DNA from: Roseivirga seohaensis
GTDB lineage: Bacteria; Bacteroidota; Bacteroidia; Cytophagales; Cyclobacteriaceae
Direction: 5' to 3'
Length of the DNA stretch: 64,000 nucleotides
Assembly (NCBI RefSeq): GCF_001592945.1
Contig: NZ_LRPB01000003.1
Location: forward strand, 30,576 to 94,575
Shown: piece after piece, positions 9,997 through 18,148 of the stretch
Numbering within the stretch: position 1 is the stretch's first letter
Layout of the letters: each line of letters begins with the position of its first letter
Translations under genes and position numbers: made by a program
Notes under the pieces: generated by a model
Database searches by the model: none
Told to the model about the DNA's origin: nothing
What the model saw: the letters and a program-made list of their open reading frames with translations, nothing else

Positions 9997-10436
9997 TTAC
10001 TTCTCCAGCCACTCCCAATCAGAGCCGTCCTCGGCATTCATAAAAGTAACTTTCGCTTTTCCATCCTTACCAATTTCCAACAATGAGGGATACATATGAG
10101 AAAGCCCATGATCTAATGCGACAGACAACTCTATAAAACCTATTCCAGAAGTATCTTCTTCGCCCAGCACTTTAAGCCTAACCCTTATGCCTTTTTTCGA
10201 TCCATAATTGATGAAAACATATTTGATTAAAGGAGAATTGTAACGTAACAACATAAAATCATAGGATTTCTTAACACAATTAGAACAGCCATTTTGAGGG
10301 ATTACCAGCACAAATCTTCACTATTCAATTTTATCGAAGACTCCTCAAACAAAGGTTTATATTCGATTTCTAACCTATGCTTACAGCTCTGCAACCCAAG
10401 TAATATCACAAAACAACATATAATTACTCTCTTCAT
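9997..10436 (-). pseudogene. Frameshifted thioredoxin-like CxxC lipoprotein
   Basis: An ATG at 10436 starts a lipoprotein signal (LLGLQSC) and about 40 residues of sequence, then meets a stop at the codons reading EDLCW. Deleting one base's worth of shift restores a second reading frame from 10311 to 9997 that is highly similar to the intact lipoprotein at 11643-12122: PQNGCSNCVKKSYDF, YPSLLEIGKDGKAKVTF and NAEDGSDWEWLE. Comparison with the intact copy (GAA TTT ATG) suggests loss of one T in GATTTGTG near 10312. The start ATG overlaps the upstream propeller stop (ATGA). This is either a recent inactivation or a sequence error. Confidence 0.75.
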
Positions 10437-11623
10437 TTTTTCAAACCGATGAATGAAATCCCCATTATATCTTCCCCCTTAACACTATGCTGTGGCCCAC
10501 TTAACCCGTCTGGTGTAACAAAAATCCCCCTGTCCAGCAAAGCATGCCAACCATCTATGATTCCATCAGAAAGTTTGTTAAAGTCTGCATCAAAAACAGT
10601 TACTGAATACATAAAAGGATCGCGTACCTCCTCTCCAGCTAACAGCCGCCTGTATGTATTCTTGCCTTTTTCAACCACCCCCACCCTGTAATACAAATCC
10701 TTATAAGGGTTATAAAGAACACCATAATATCTCGCACTACTGAAACCTATTGCGTGTACATCAATGTTGTTAGGGTCGTAAACTATGGGGCGTTTTCTCT
10801 CAAGAAAATGAAACTCTCCAATCGCATCACTCTTTCCATCTAATTTCTCTACAATGCCATTTCTAAGCCTGTAGACATTATGATCTAAGGGAAAACTTAT
10901 AATAACATCTCCATTCTTAGTGTTTTGGGTTATGCGGCAATTGTAGAAGTAATAGAAATTATTCCAAACTGTACTACGCACATCAAAACCTTGGTAAGGC
11001 AAGGGAGCCTTTAGATATTCAAAGGTATCGTTACTCATATCTAATTTAATGATAGGAGCTACTTTGTTTTGTTCTTCTTTATCCGATATCTCCAAACCAA
11101 TGTAAACAAAAGGAGGCCTAACTACCAGTGCCCCAAAAAGGGTTGAGGCACTTGGGTAGCGCACCTTACTGTAATCATCACTTGAATAATGAAATGTATT
11201 GAGCTTTTTACCTTCTGAGTTCATAAGGAACATACTAAAGTTTGTCCCCCTGCTCAATATAAAAATAGAATCCTTATTGTGGTAGTGGAAATAGTAAGGG
11301 TCTGGCCCAATATCATCTGGCCCCTGTTTGGCAAACTGGGTTTGCCCTACGCCTTTACCTGTTTTATAATCGAAGTACTTAAGAGCATTTGTTATTCTGT
11401 TGTAGTAGACAATTGCCTTACGGTCTTCACAGTATTGAAACGAACTACCAAAAGAAGGAGGAGGTGCCGTTTCATTGTCCAAGTGAAGATCTAACTCACC
11501 TACCACTCCAACTTGAGCTTTCTGAGCACTCATTGACAAAGGACAAAAGAGCAATAGGCTGCTCAACAAAGCATGAACACAAAAAAGATATTTTTTCAAC
11601 AAGCTCCCCATACTAGTTTTCAT
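10433..11623 (-). CDS. DUF4221-like beta-propeller protein, third copy
   Basis: A 396-residue secreted protein. I start at the ATG at 11623, since an upstream in-frame codon is only TTG. The signal peptide ends near CPLSMSAQ. The body shares with two upstream paralogues the blocks LDNETAPPPSFGSSFQYC, YFDYKTGK, PYYFHYHNKDSIFILS and a C-terminal GIFVTPDGL...GEDIMG. These blocks are typical of Bacteroidota DUF4221 proteins, predicted six- or seven-bladed propellers of unknown function. No lipobox is seen, so it is probably periplasmic or exported. Its stop overlaps the start of the frameshifted CxxC lipoprotein. The family assignment comes from recognised pattern, not a search. Confidence 0.75.
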   Translation of the reverse strand: MKTSMGSLLKKYLFCVHALLSSLLLFCPLSMSAQKAQVGVVGELDLHLDNETAPPPSFGSSFQYCEDRKAIVYYNRITNALKYFDYKTGKGVGQTQFAKQGPDDIGPDPYYFHYHNKDSIFILSRGTNFSMFLMNSEGKKLNTFHYSSDDYSKVRYPSASTLFGALVVRPPFVYIGLEISDKEEQNKVAPIIKLDMSNDTFEYLKAPLPYQGFDVRSTVWNNFYYFYNCRITQNTKNGDVIISFPLDHNVYRLRNGIVEKLDGKSDAIGEFHFLERKRPIVYDPNNIDVHAIGFSSARYYGVLYNPYKDLYYRVGVVEKGKNTYRRLLAGEEVRDPFMYSVTVFDADFNKLSDGIIDGWHALLDRGIFVTPDGLSGPQHSVKGEDIMGISFIGLKK

Positions 11624-11642
11624 ATTCAATTAAGCACAAAAG

Positions 11643-12122
11643 TTAAAATTTATAGGGTTCAGAATCCTGTTCCATCTGTTCCTCAAGCCACTGCCAATCA
11701 GAGCCGTCTTCTGCATTCATAAAAGTAACTTTTGCCTTACCATCCTTACCAATTTCTAACAAAGAGGGATACATTTGAGATAGCCCATTCTCTAAGGCTA
11801 CACGCAAATCGATAAATCCAATTCGGGAAACATCCTCCTTGCCCAAAACATTCAACCTAACCTTGATTGCCTTCTGAGAGGAATAGTGCGTAAAAACATA
11901 TTTTATTTTGGGGCTTTCATAGTTCTTTAAAAGAAAGCCATAAGATTTTTTCACACAAGTCGAGCAACCATTCTGAGGAATAACTAACATAAATTCTTCA
12001 TTATCAACCTCAAAGCCAGCCTCTTTCAAAAAGAGTGAATAGTCCATTTCTGAATGCCTACTACAACTCAGACTTATTGTCAATAACCCAAACACTGTTA
12101 AAAATACTTTAATCCTTCTCAT
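11643..12122 (-). CDS. Thioredoxin-like CxxC lipoprotein
   Basis: A 159-residue lipoprotein (ISLSC, lipid Cys-20). After a short spacer it has VIPQNGCSTCVKK with Cys-53 and Cys-56, followed by alternating hydrophobic strands and MYPSLLEIGKDGK. The last resembles the cis-proline region of thioredoxin folds. I infer an outer-membrane or periplasmic thiol-disulfide protein. Its start overlaps the upstream propeller gene by 14 bases and it lies 19 bases before the next propeller, so it belongs to the same transcript. It could also be a metal or haem chaperone using CxxC. Confidence 0.7.
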   Translation of the reverse strand: MRRIKVFLTVFGLLTISLSCSRHSEMDYSLFLKEAGFEVDNEEFMLVIPQNGCSTCVKKSYGFLLKNYESPKIKYVFTHYSSQKAIKVRLNVLGKEDVSRIGFIDLRVALENGLSQMYPSLLEIGKDGKAKVTFMNAEDGSDWQWLEEQMEQDSEPYKF

Positions 12123-13272
12123 TAAATTTCAATAACCCAATAGACATAATATCCTCCCCTTTACTATTTGGCAACAAAACCCATAAACCCTTAGGACTCA
12201 CAAAAACACCCTTTTCGGGAGTCGCCTCTCTAGATGTAAATAAAACTTCTGTTTTTTTACTCAAGCCAGAATCAAATATCATCCATGAGTAAGAGTCAGG
12301 CACGTACTTTTTGGAATTTGATAAATACTTTGATTCCGTTTTTGAAACATTATCCAATTTAACTAATCTATAAAAAAGCTTATTATATTGATCATAGAAA
12401 ATCCCAAAGTATCTTGCGCTTCCGAACACAATCTTTTTATATCCTACATCATTAACTTCAAATCTATTTTTGTCTCTAGAGAGCAATTCAAACCCCTTAA
12501 CACTCTTGCTTTTTGCCTCTACTTCTTTTACTATCCCGTCTCTTAAAACATAGAGTTTTTGGCTCAGTGGGTAATTAATTACCATTTCATTATTATCAGC
12601 ATTGAAGGCTAATCGAGACTCATAGAATTCATGCTGTCCTCCTTTGGGTATTCGTGACAAATCTAAATCCCTATATGCACCAGGTTCTTTTAAAAAACCA
12701 TGTTCCTTGGTTACCATGTTATATTTTAAAACTGGTGCAACACTATTCCGTTCCTTCTGCTCTGAAATGTTGAATGATAAGAAAAAATGTTCCTTGTGGA
12801 CAACAATGGCTCCTGAAACTCTAGTCAATCTTGGAAATGGTGTAAAACGATACCCATCTTTAGCTTCAAAATCGAAGGTATCAACTTTACCTCCTCTATC
12901 ATTCACCAAAAAAAGTTTGGAATTCTGAAATTCTGAAAAGATAAAAATCGAATCCTTGTTATGATAATAAAAATAGTAAGGTTCACCGGGTATAGCCTCA
13001 GGGCCATAAGGTGAAAGTTTGGTTTCTTTTACAGTTTCTCCCGACTCTAAATCAAAGTACTTTATGGATTTAGTTATCCCATTCCAGTAAGCCAGTAAAT
13101 CTGTATCATCACAATACTGAAACACACTACCAAAATACCATGGCATAGCAGTTTCATTATCAAGCTTTAGGTCTATAACTTTTCCAAATACCTCATTAGT
13201 AAATTGTACTGTTTGCCCTACACAAACAGTACATACTTTAGCTATTAAGAAACACAAAACAAGCTTCCTCAT
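12109..13272 (-). CDS. DUF4221-like beta-propeller protein, second copy
   Basis: 387 residues from the ATG at 13272. A longer in-frame start at 13317 would run into the preceding small gene and precede the signal peptide, so I reject it. The signal peptide is MRKLVLCFLIAKVCTVCVGQ. Shared family blocks are LDNETAMPWYFGSVFQYC, YFDLESGE, PYYFYYHNKDSIFIFS and the C-terminal KGVFVSPKGLW...KGEDIM. Two cysteines in the signal region and one in FQYC are present, but no lipobox. It sits between a 4-Cys small protein upstream and the CxxC lipoprotein downstream. Function unknown. Confidence 0.75.
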   Translation of the reverse strand: MRKLVLCFLIAKVCTVCVGQTVQFTNEVFGKVIDLKLDNETAMPWYFGSVFQYCDDTDLLAYWNGITKSIKYFDLESGETVKETKLSPYGPEAIPGEPYYFYYHNKDSIFIFSEFQNSKLFLVNDRGGKVDTFDFEAKDGYRFTPFPRLTRVSGAIVVHKEHFFLSFNISEQKERNSVAPVLKYNMVTKEHGFLKEPGAYRDLDLSRIPKGGQHEFYESRLAFNADNNEMVINYPLSQKLYVLRDGIVKEVEAKSKSVKGFELLSRDKNRFEVNDVGYKKIVFGSARYFGIFYDQYNKLFYRLVKLDNVSKTESKYLSNSKKYVPDSYSWMIFDSGLSKKTEVLFTSREATPEKGVFVSPKGLWVLLPNSKGEDIMSIGLLKFNEKD

Positions 13273-13283
13273 TATTAAAACAA

Positions 13284-13538
13284 TTAGTTTAATGGCTCTA
13301 TTGAGTTTCCAGAACATTTCTGTTTACCACTTTCATTGGGGGCTGACATATCTGCTGCGACACACCGAGAAATTAAAATATCATCTTCTCCTTCTGCTCC
13401 CTTTATTGTTATAGCATCACAGTACCCCTGATACATATTTTCTTGTATCAGGCAATACTCTTCATCTGGAACAATATAGAAAGGCACAATAAACAAACTC
13501 ACAAAGCTATATACTGTAATAAGTGTAATTTTTTTCAT
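13284..13538 (-). CDS. Small secreted protein with four cysteines, ending CSGNS-like
   Basis: 84 residues. One N-terminal hydrophobic segment (ITLITVYSFVSLFIVPFYIV) acts as a signal or anchor. The exported part holds exactly four cysteines, in EEYC, GYC, SRC and KQKC, followed by SGNS. The same four-Cys plan and CSGNS end occur in the gene at 14726-14998, although the rest is divergent. It lies two bases from the upstream propeller gene and 11 bases from the next one. This resembles the pairing of small Cys-bearing NVEALA-type proteins with propellers in Bacteroidales, but I see no NVEALA motif. Function unknown. Confidence 0.7.
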   Translation of the reverse strand: MKKITLITVYSFVSLFIVPFYIVPDEEYCLIQENMYQGYCDAITIKGAEGEDDILISRCVAADMSAPNESGKQKCSGNSIEPLN

Positions 13539-13540
13539 AA

Positions 13541-14725
13541 TTATTTTTTTAATATTTTCATTAATTTAAATTCCATAACATCCTCATCCTCTCCTTGTGG
13601 GCGCAACAACCATAACCCTTCTTCATTGACAAATAACCCCTGTTCAAAAAGAAGATTCTCATCAAAAAATTTATTCTCCGCAATTTTCTTGAAATCCTTA
13701 TCAAAAGCCTGAATTGAGAACTCTTGATATATCTTTAACTCCTCACCCATATCTCTTCTTTTTGATAACTCCCTATTGAAAGGAAGCCTCCCAATACGAT
13801 AATAAACATCCCGATATTGATCGTAAACCAACGCTGAATACCGTGGCATCAGCCTCACCTCGTCAATATATTTCCTTCTATTATTCTTATATTTCGTGAG
13901 CTCCGATTTTAAGAACAAAGGTTTTTCATAATAGACACTTTGCGCTCTAAAAATCAACCATTTATCACTATCTCTTTTTACCCACAAATCAGGTGATAGC
14001 GCGAAATCCAAAATCAACTCATTGGATAGATCATTGTAAAAAACAGCAGTTGAACCAAATCTGTGATCAAAAGGAATTTTTCCTAAATCACTTTTAGCAT
14101 ACGGTTGTGGATTAGTAAAGTAATCTAATTTCCCCGAGGCTATATCCAGCTTCAAGTACGGTGCTCTTTTGAGCATCTTCTGAGGGGAATAAACACGTAA
14201 CCCTAAGAATAAAGCATTCATCTGTTTAGAATAGCTAATACCTCCAGAAATTCGTTTTAACTCAACAGTATGAGCAAGCTCATCACTAGTTGAATTCAGT
14301 TCATAGTTTCTATATTTTTCCCCTTTGCTATTAAGAAGACTTAAACGCCCATTGTTCAAATTTGAGAATACAAAAATAGAATCCCTATTAACCCAATAAA
14401 ACGAAACAGGCTCAGGACCAACAGAATCCGGACCTTCTATGGATAATGGCACACTCAACACTATAGTACCTGATTTTACGTCAAATAATTTTATGCTGGC
14501 ATCAATTTTATTTAAGTAAGCTACCGCATCTTCGGAAGACAAATACTGGAAACAACTCCCTGGAGCCCATGGATGTACAGTCCTTTCATCAAGTTCAAAA
14601 GTCATACTATCTCCCTTAATAACTTTAAATGGGAAATCAACATCCACCTCCCTTATGTACTGCCTTGCATCACCCACAAACTCACTGACAATTAACAAGA
14701 AGAGAATCAATAAATGTTTACACAT
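13541..14725 (-). CDS. DUF4221-like beta-propeller protein, first copy
   Basis: 394 residues with a signal peptide (MCKHLLILFLLIVSEFVGDA). The family blocks are present but the most divergent of the three: VHPWAPGSCFQYL, IKLFDVKSG, PVSFYWVNRDSIFVFS and the C-terminal QGLFVNEEGLWLLRPQGEDED. Bladed repeats of about 45 residues can be followed. The gene starts one base after the preceding 4-Cys protein stops and is followed two bases later by the next 4-Cys gene, so a single transcript is very likely. Role unknown; a ligand-binding scaffold on the outer envelope is the usual guess for this fold. Confidence 0.75.
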   Translation of the reverse strand: MCKHLLILFLLIVSEFVGDARQYIREVDVDFPFKVIKGDSMTFELDERTVHPWAPGSCFQYLSSEDAVAYLNKIDASIKLFDVKSGTIVLSVPLSIEGPDSVGPEPVSFYWVNRDSIFVFSNLNNGRLSLLNSKGEKYRNYELNSTSDELAHTVELKRISGGISYSKQMNALFLGLRVYSPQKMLKRAPYLKLDIASGKLDYFTNPQPYAKSDLGKIPFDHRFGSTAVFYNDLSNELILDFALSPDLWVKRDSDKWLIFRAQSVYYEKPLFLKSELTKYKNNRRKYIDEVRLMPRYSALVYDQYRDVYYRIGRLPFNRELSKRRDMGEELKIYQEFSIQAFDKDFKKIAENKFFDENLLFEQGLFVNEEGLWLLRPQGEDEDVMEFKLMKILKK

Positions 14726-14998
14726 TTAATTGTACATTTCTGGAAAAAAATACAAACTATTCCCTGAACACCTTGAATAAGCAAAATCTCCGCTTTCCCA
14801 TTCGCATACAGCTAAATCTGTTGATTCCCCATTATATTGTTCAGTTGTAATATTACAGTAGTAGTCATTAGGCACATCATTACCATTCATATCTTTCGCA
14901 TTTGTAAGACACTTAGAGTAATAATCCGGGACATACCTGAAAGCAAAAGAGCTAGCCAACAACAAGCCCATACCCATAATTAAAAATCTATTTTTCAT
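14726..14998 (-). CDS. Small secreted protein with four cysteines, ending CSGNS-like
   Basis: 90 residues from the ATG at 14998. Earlier in-frame starts at 15004 or 15058 would place extra polar residues before the signal. The signal MKNRFLIMGMGLLLASSFAF leads to an exported part with four cysteines (SKC, YYC, AVC, SRC) and then SGNS near the end. The spacing between Cys is 17, 16 and 11, versus 10, 18 and 15 in the second copy, so Cys order and the end motif are conserved rather than length. It is the first gene of the propeller cluster and abuts the propeller gene directly. Function unknown. Confidence 0.7.
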   Translation of the reverse strand: MKNRFLIMGMGLLLASSFAFRYVPDYYSKCLTNAKDMNGNDVPNDYYCNITTEQYNGESTDLAVCEWESGDFAYSRCSGNSLYFFPEMYN

Positions 14999-15391
14999 AA
15001 TCATTCTTGATAAAAGTAAAACATGATTTAAACCTAAATAGAAAATTTCGTAAATCAAATTATTACATATTTTTTTTTATTTTGCACTTTATACACTTCA
15101 TACGCCTTCTATAAGGTATTACCATACGTATTCTATATTCATTTAATATTTTAAAACTAAGAAGACTATAGTTGTTTTCAATACTTCACTATGAAAGACA
15201 GAGTGGCTAATCACTCTTATGTAGAAGATATTCTCCCACACAAACACAACCCTAAGCCACTAAATACGATTAAGAACAAAAACCTCATTTTGATATAGAA
15301 AAATAAATACATTTATATAACCGCATAAACAGTTTTCAATAACTAAACTAAAGGTCTACCTTTGGTACTCATAAGAGGCAAACACCTGTTC
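14999..15391. other. AT-rich divergent intergenic region upstream of odhA
   Basis: About 390 bases with no gene. It holds the promoter zone of the propeller cluster (leftward; no clean TAnnTTTG found), a small hairpin AGAGTG-N6-CACTCT at 15200-15217, and the odhA promoter at its right end. The middle is strongly AT-rich. Confidence 0.6.
15357..15364 (+). promoter_or_regulatory. odhA -7 element
   Basis: TACCTTTG fits TAnnTTTG. The in-frame TTG at 15362 lies inside this element, so translation must start downstream, at the ATG 15392. No clear -33 element is visible. Confidence 0.6.
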
Positions 15392-18142
15392 ATGGATAAT
15401 TATTCTTATTTAAGCAATGCAGATCCTAAGGCTTTAGAAGCCCTTTATCAGCAATTCAAAAATGACCCCAACAGTATTGATGAGGGTTGGAAAAAATTTT
15501 TCGAAGGTTTTGAGTTCGCTCAAACGGAGTATTCAATGCTACCAGATGGTCAGGCTTCGAGCACTGCTCAAACTACAACTGGTACTAATACCGTTTCTGA
15601 CAAAGAGGTTCAGGTAAGAAACCTGATCCATGCTTACAGAACTAGAGCGCACCTAAGGTCTAAAACCAACCCTGTTAGGGAAAGAAAAGATAGAAAACCA
15701 ATTCTTGATTTGGCTGACTTCAACTTAAGTGAGTCAGACTTAGATACTCAATTCATCTCTGGTGAAGAGTTGGGAATTGGCAAAGCACCTTTAAGAAAAA
15801 TCATTGAAACACTTAAATACATATATGAAGGAACTGTCGGCTTCGAATACATGTATGTTCGTGATCCAGAGAAACTAAAGTGGCTTAGAGAGAAAATTGA
15901 AAAAGATGCGCTTTCATTTAAGCCGTCTCATGCCCAGCGCGAAAGAATTCTTAGCAAGCTTAACGAAGCCGTAGTTTTCGAAAACTTTCTTCACACCAAA
16001 TACTTGGGCCAGAAAAGATTCTCTTTGGAAGGTGGTGAAACTACAATCGCTGCATTGGATGCTATTATTAATAAAGGTGCCGAACTTGGTGTTAAAGAAG
16101 TAATGATTGGAATGGCCCACCGTGGCCGTTTAAATGTTTTGGCTAATATTATGGGCAAAACCTATGAACAAATCTTTAGCGAATTTGAAGGCAACTCTAC
16201 ACCAGACCTTACTATGGGCGATGGTGACGTTAAATATCACATGGGATTTTCGAGCCAAATTACTGCGGTAAATGGCGAAAAAGTTGAACTTAAACTAGCA
16301 CCTAACCCTTCTCACTTAGAAGCAGTAAACCCGGTGGTTGAAGGCTTTGTAAGGGCCAAAGGTGATGAGGAATACAATAGAGACCGCTCTAAAATACTAC
16401 CAATCCTTATTCACGGTGATGCAGCCGTTGCAGCTCAAGGTATAGTATATGAGGTTACTCAAATGGGTAATCTTGAAGGCTACAATACAGGCGGAACTAT
16501 CCACTTTGTAATTAATAACCAAGTTGGTTTTACTACCGACTTTGACGATGCTCGTTCAAGTATCTATTGTACTGATGTAGCAAAAATTATTGACGCACCT
16601 GTACTTCATGTTAATGGTGATGATCCAGAAGCGGTAGTGTTCTGCGTTCAGTTTGCTACTGAGTACAGACAAAAATTTGGTGAAGATATTTTCGTGGACA
16701 TGGTTTGCTACCGTAGACACGGCCACAACGAAAGCGATGAACCTAAGTTCACACAGCCTTCACTATATAATGTGATTTCAAAACACCCTAACCCACGCGA
16801 GGTTTACAATAAACAACTCATTGAAAAGGGAGAAATTGAAGCCGCTCTAGCTAAGAAATTAGACAAAGAATTTAGAGCATTGCTTCAAGATAGACTCAAT
16901 TTGGTGAAGCAAAAGCCACTTCCGTACATCTACCAACCTTTGGAAGAAGAATGGAGGAACTTGAGAAGATCTAAACCAGAGGATTTTGAACAGTCTCCAG
17001 AAACTGGAATTTCAAATGATACGCTCAAGAAAGTAGCGGACGCCTTAACTACTATTCCAAAAGGATTTAAGCCTTTAAAGCAAATCGAAAAGCAGCTAAA
17101 ACAACGTAAGGACATGTTCTTCAAAGAGAAGTCTTTGAACTGGGCCGCTGGTGAACTTCTGGCTTACGGCTCGCTTCTATTGGATGGTAAGAAAGTACGT
17201 TTAACCGGTCAAGATGTGCAAAGAGGAACTTTTTCACACAGACACGCTGTATTGCATGATGCCAACACCAACGAAGCCTACAATAGCTTAAACCATCTTG
17301 GAGCAGATAACAAATTCGAGATTTATAACTCTCTGCTTTCAGAATTTGGCGTAATGGGCTTTGAATTTGGCTATGCCATGGCAAACCCAAATGCTCTTAC
17401 ATTGTGGGAAGGCCAGTTCGGTGATTTTGCCAACGGTGCCCAAGTAATGGTAGATCAGTTCATTTCATGTTCTGAAACCAAATGGCAACGCATGAATGGA
17501 ATGGTACTTCTTTTACCACATGGTTATGAAGGTCAAGGCCCAGAGCATTCAAACGCAAGACCTGAGCGTTACTTACAGTTGAGCGCTGAATACAACATGG
17601 TAGTGGCCAATATTACCACTCCGGCCAACTTCTTCCACGCATTGAGAAGACAGCTGACATGGGAATTCAGAAAACCATTGGTGGTGATGTCGCCTAAATC
17701 TTTATTGCGCCATCCTAAGGTAGTTTCACCGGTGGAAGATTTTACTTCAGGTCGTTTCCAAGAGGTAATTGGCGATGACTATGCAACTGCTAAATCTGTA
17801 AAACGTGTTCTTCTTTGTTCAGGAAAAATCTACTACGATTTGCTTGAGCGCCAAGAAGCAGACAAGCGTAAGGATGTGGCTATAGTGAGGGTTGAGCAAA
17901 TTCAGCCATTCCCAACTAATCAAGTGAACGAAATCCTAAGCCAATATAAAGGTGCGGAAGTTTTCTGGGTACAAGAAGAGCCTGAAAACATGGGTTACTG
18001 GTCGTTTATATTAAGAGCCTATAAAGACAAAGTCCTTACATTAATATCTCGTAAAGCGAGTGCTTCACCTGCAACAGGCTACGCTAAAGTACACGCTGCC
18101 GAACAAGAAAAATTAGTCGATCAAGCTTTCGCAAAAAATTAA
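15392..18142 (+). CDS. odhA: 2-oxoglutarate dehydrogenase E1 component
   Basis: Thiamine-diphosphate-dependent decarboxylase of the TCA-cycle complex; 916 residues from ATG 15392. Recognisable parts are the N-terminal MDNYSYLSNADPKALEALYQ arm, which contacts E2, the Mg-ThDP region (IHGDAAVAAQGIVYE, NNQVGFTT) and the transketolase-like C-terminal half (LWEGQFGDFANGAQ, LLPHGYEGQGPEHSNARPER). It is the first gene of odhA-odhB-lpd, with six bases to odhB. All three proteins assemble into one cytoplasmic complex. Confidence 0.97.
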   Translation: MDNYSYLSNADPKALEALYQQFKNDPNSIDEGWKKFFEGFEFAQTEYSMLPDGQASSTAQTTTGTNTVSDKEVQVRNLIHAYRTRAHLRSKTNPVRERKDRKPILDLADFNLSESDLDTQFISGEELGIGKAPLRKIIETLKYIYEGTVGFEYMYVRDPEKLKWLREKIEKDALSFKPSHAQRERILSKLNEAVVFENFLHTKYLGQKRFSLEGGETTIAALDAIINKGAELGVKEVMIGMAHRGRLNVLANIMGKTYEQIFSEFEGNSTPDLTMGDGDVKYHMGFSSQITAVNGEKVELKLAPNPSHLEAVNPVVEGFVRAKGDEEYNRDRSKILPILIHGDAAVAAQGIVYEVTQMGNLEGYNTGGTIHFVINNQVGFTTDFDDARSSIYCTDVAKIIDAPVLHVNGDDPEAVVFCVQFATEYRQKFGEDIFVDMVCYRRHGHNESDEPKFTQPSLYNVISKHPNPREVYNKQLIEKGEIEAALAKKLDKEFRALLQDRLNLVKQKPLPYIYQPLEEEWRNLRRSKPEDFEQSPETGISNDTLKKVADALTTIPKGFKPLKQIEKQLKQRKDMFFKEKSLNWAAGELLAYGSLLLDGKKVRLTGQDVQRGTFSHRHAVLHDANTNEAYNSLNHLGADNKFEIYNSLLSEFGVMGFEFGYAMANPNALTLWEGQFGDFANGAQVMVDQFISCSETKWQRMNGMVLLLPHGYEGQGPEHSNARPERYLQLSAEYNMVVANITTPANFFHALRRQLTWEFRKPLVVMSPKSLLRHPKVVSPVEDFTSGRFQEVIGDDYATAKSVKRVLLCSGKIYYDLLERQEADKRKDVAIVRVEQIQPFPTNQVNEILSQYKGAEVFWVQEEPENMGYWSFILRAYKDKVLTLISRKASASPATGYAKVHAAEQEKLVDQAFAKN

Positions 18143-18148
18143 AAAATC

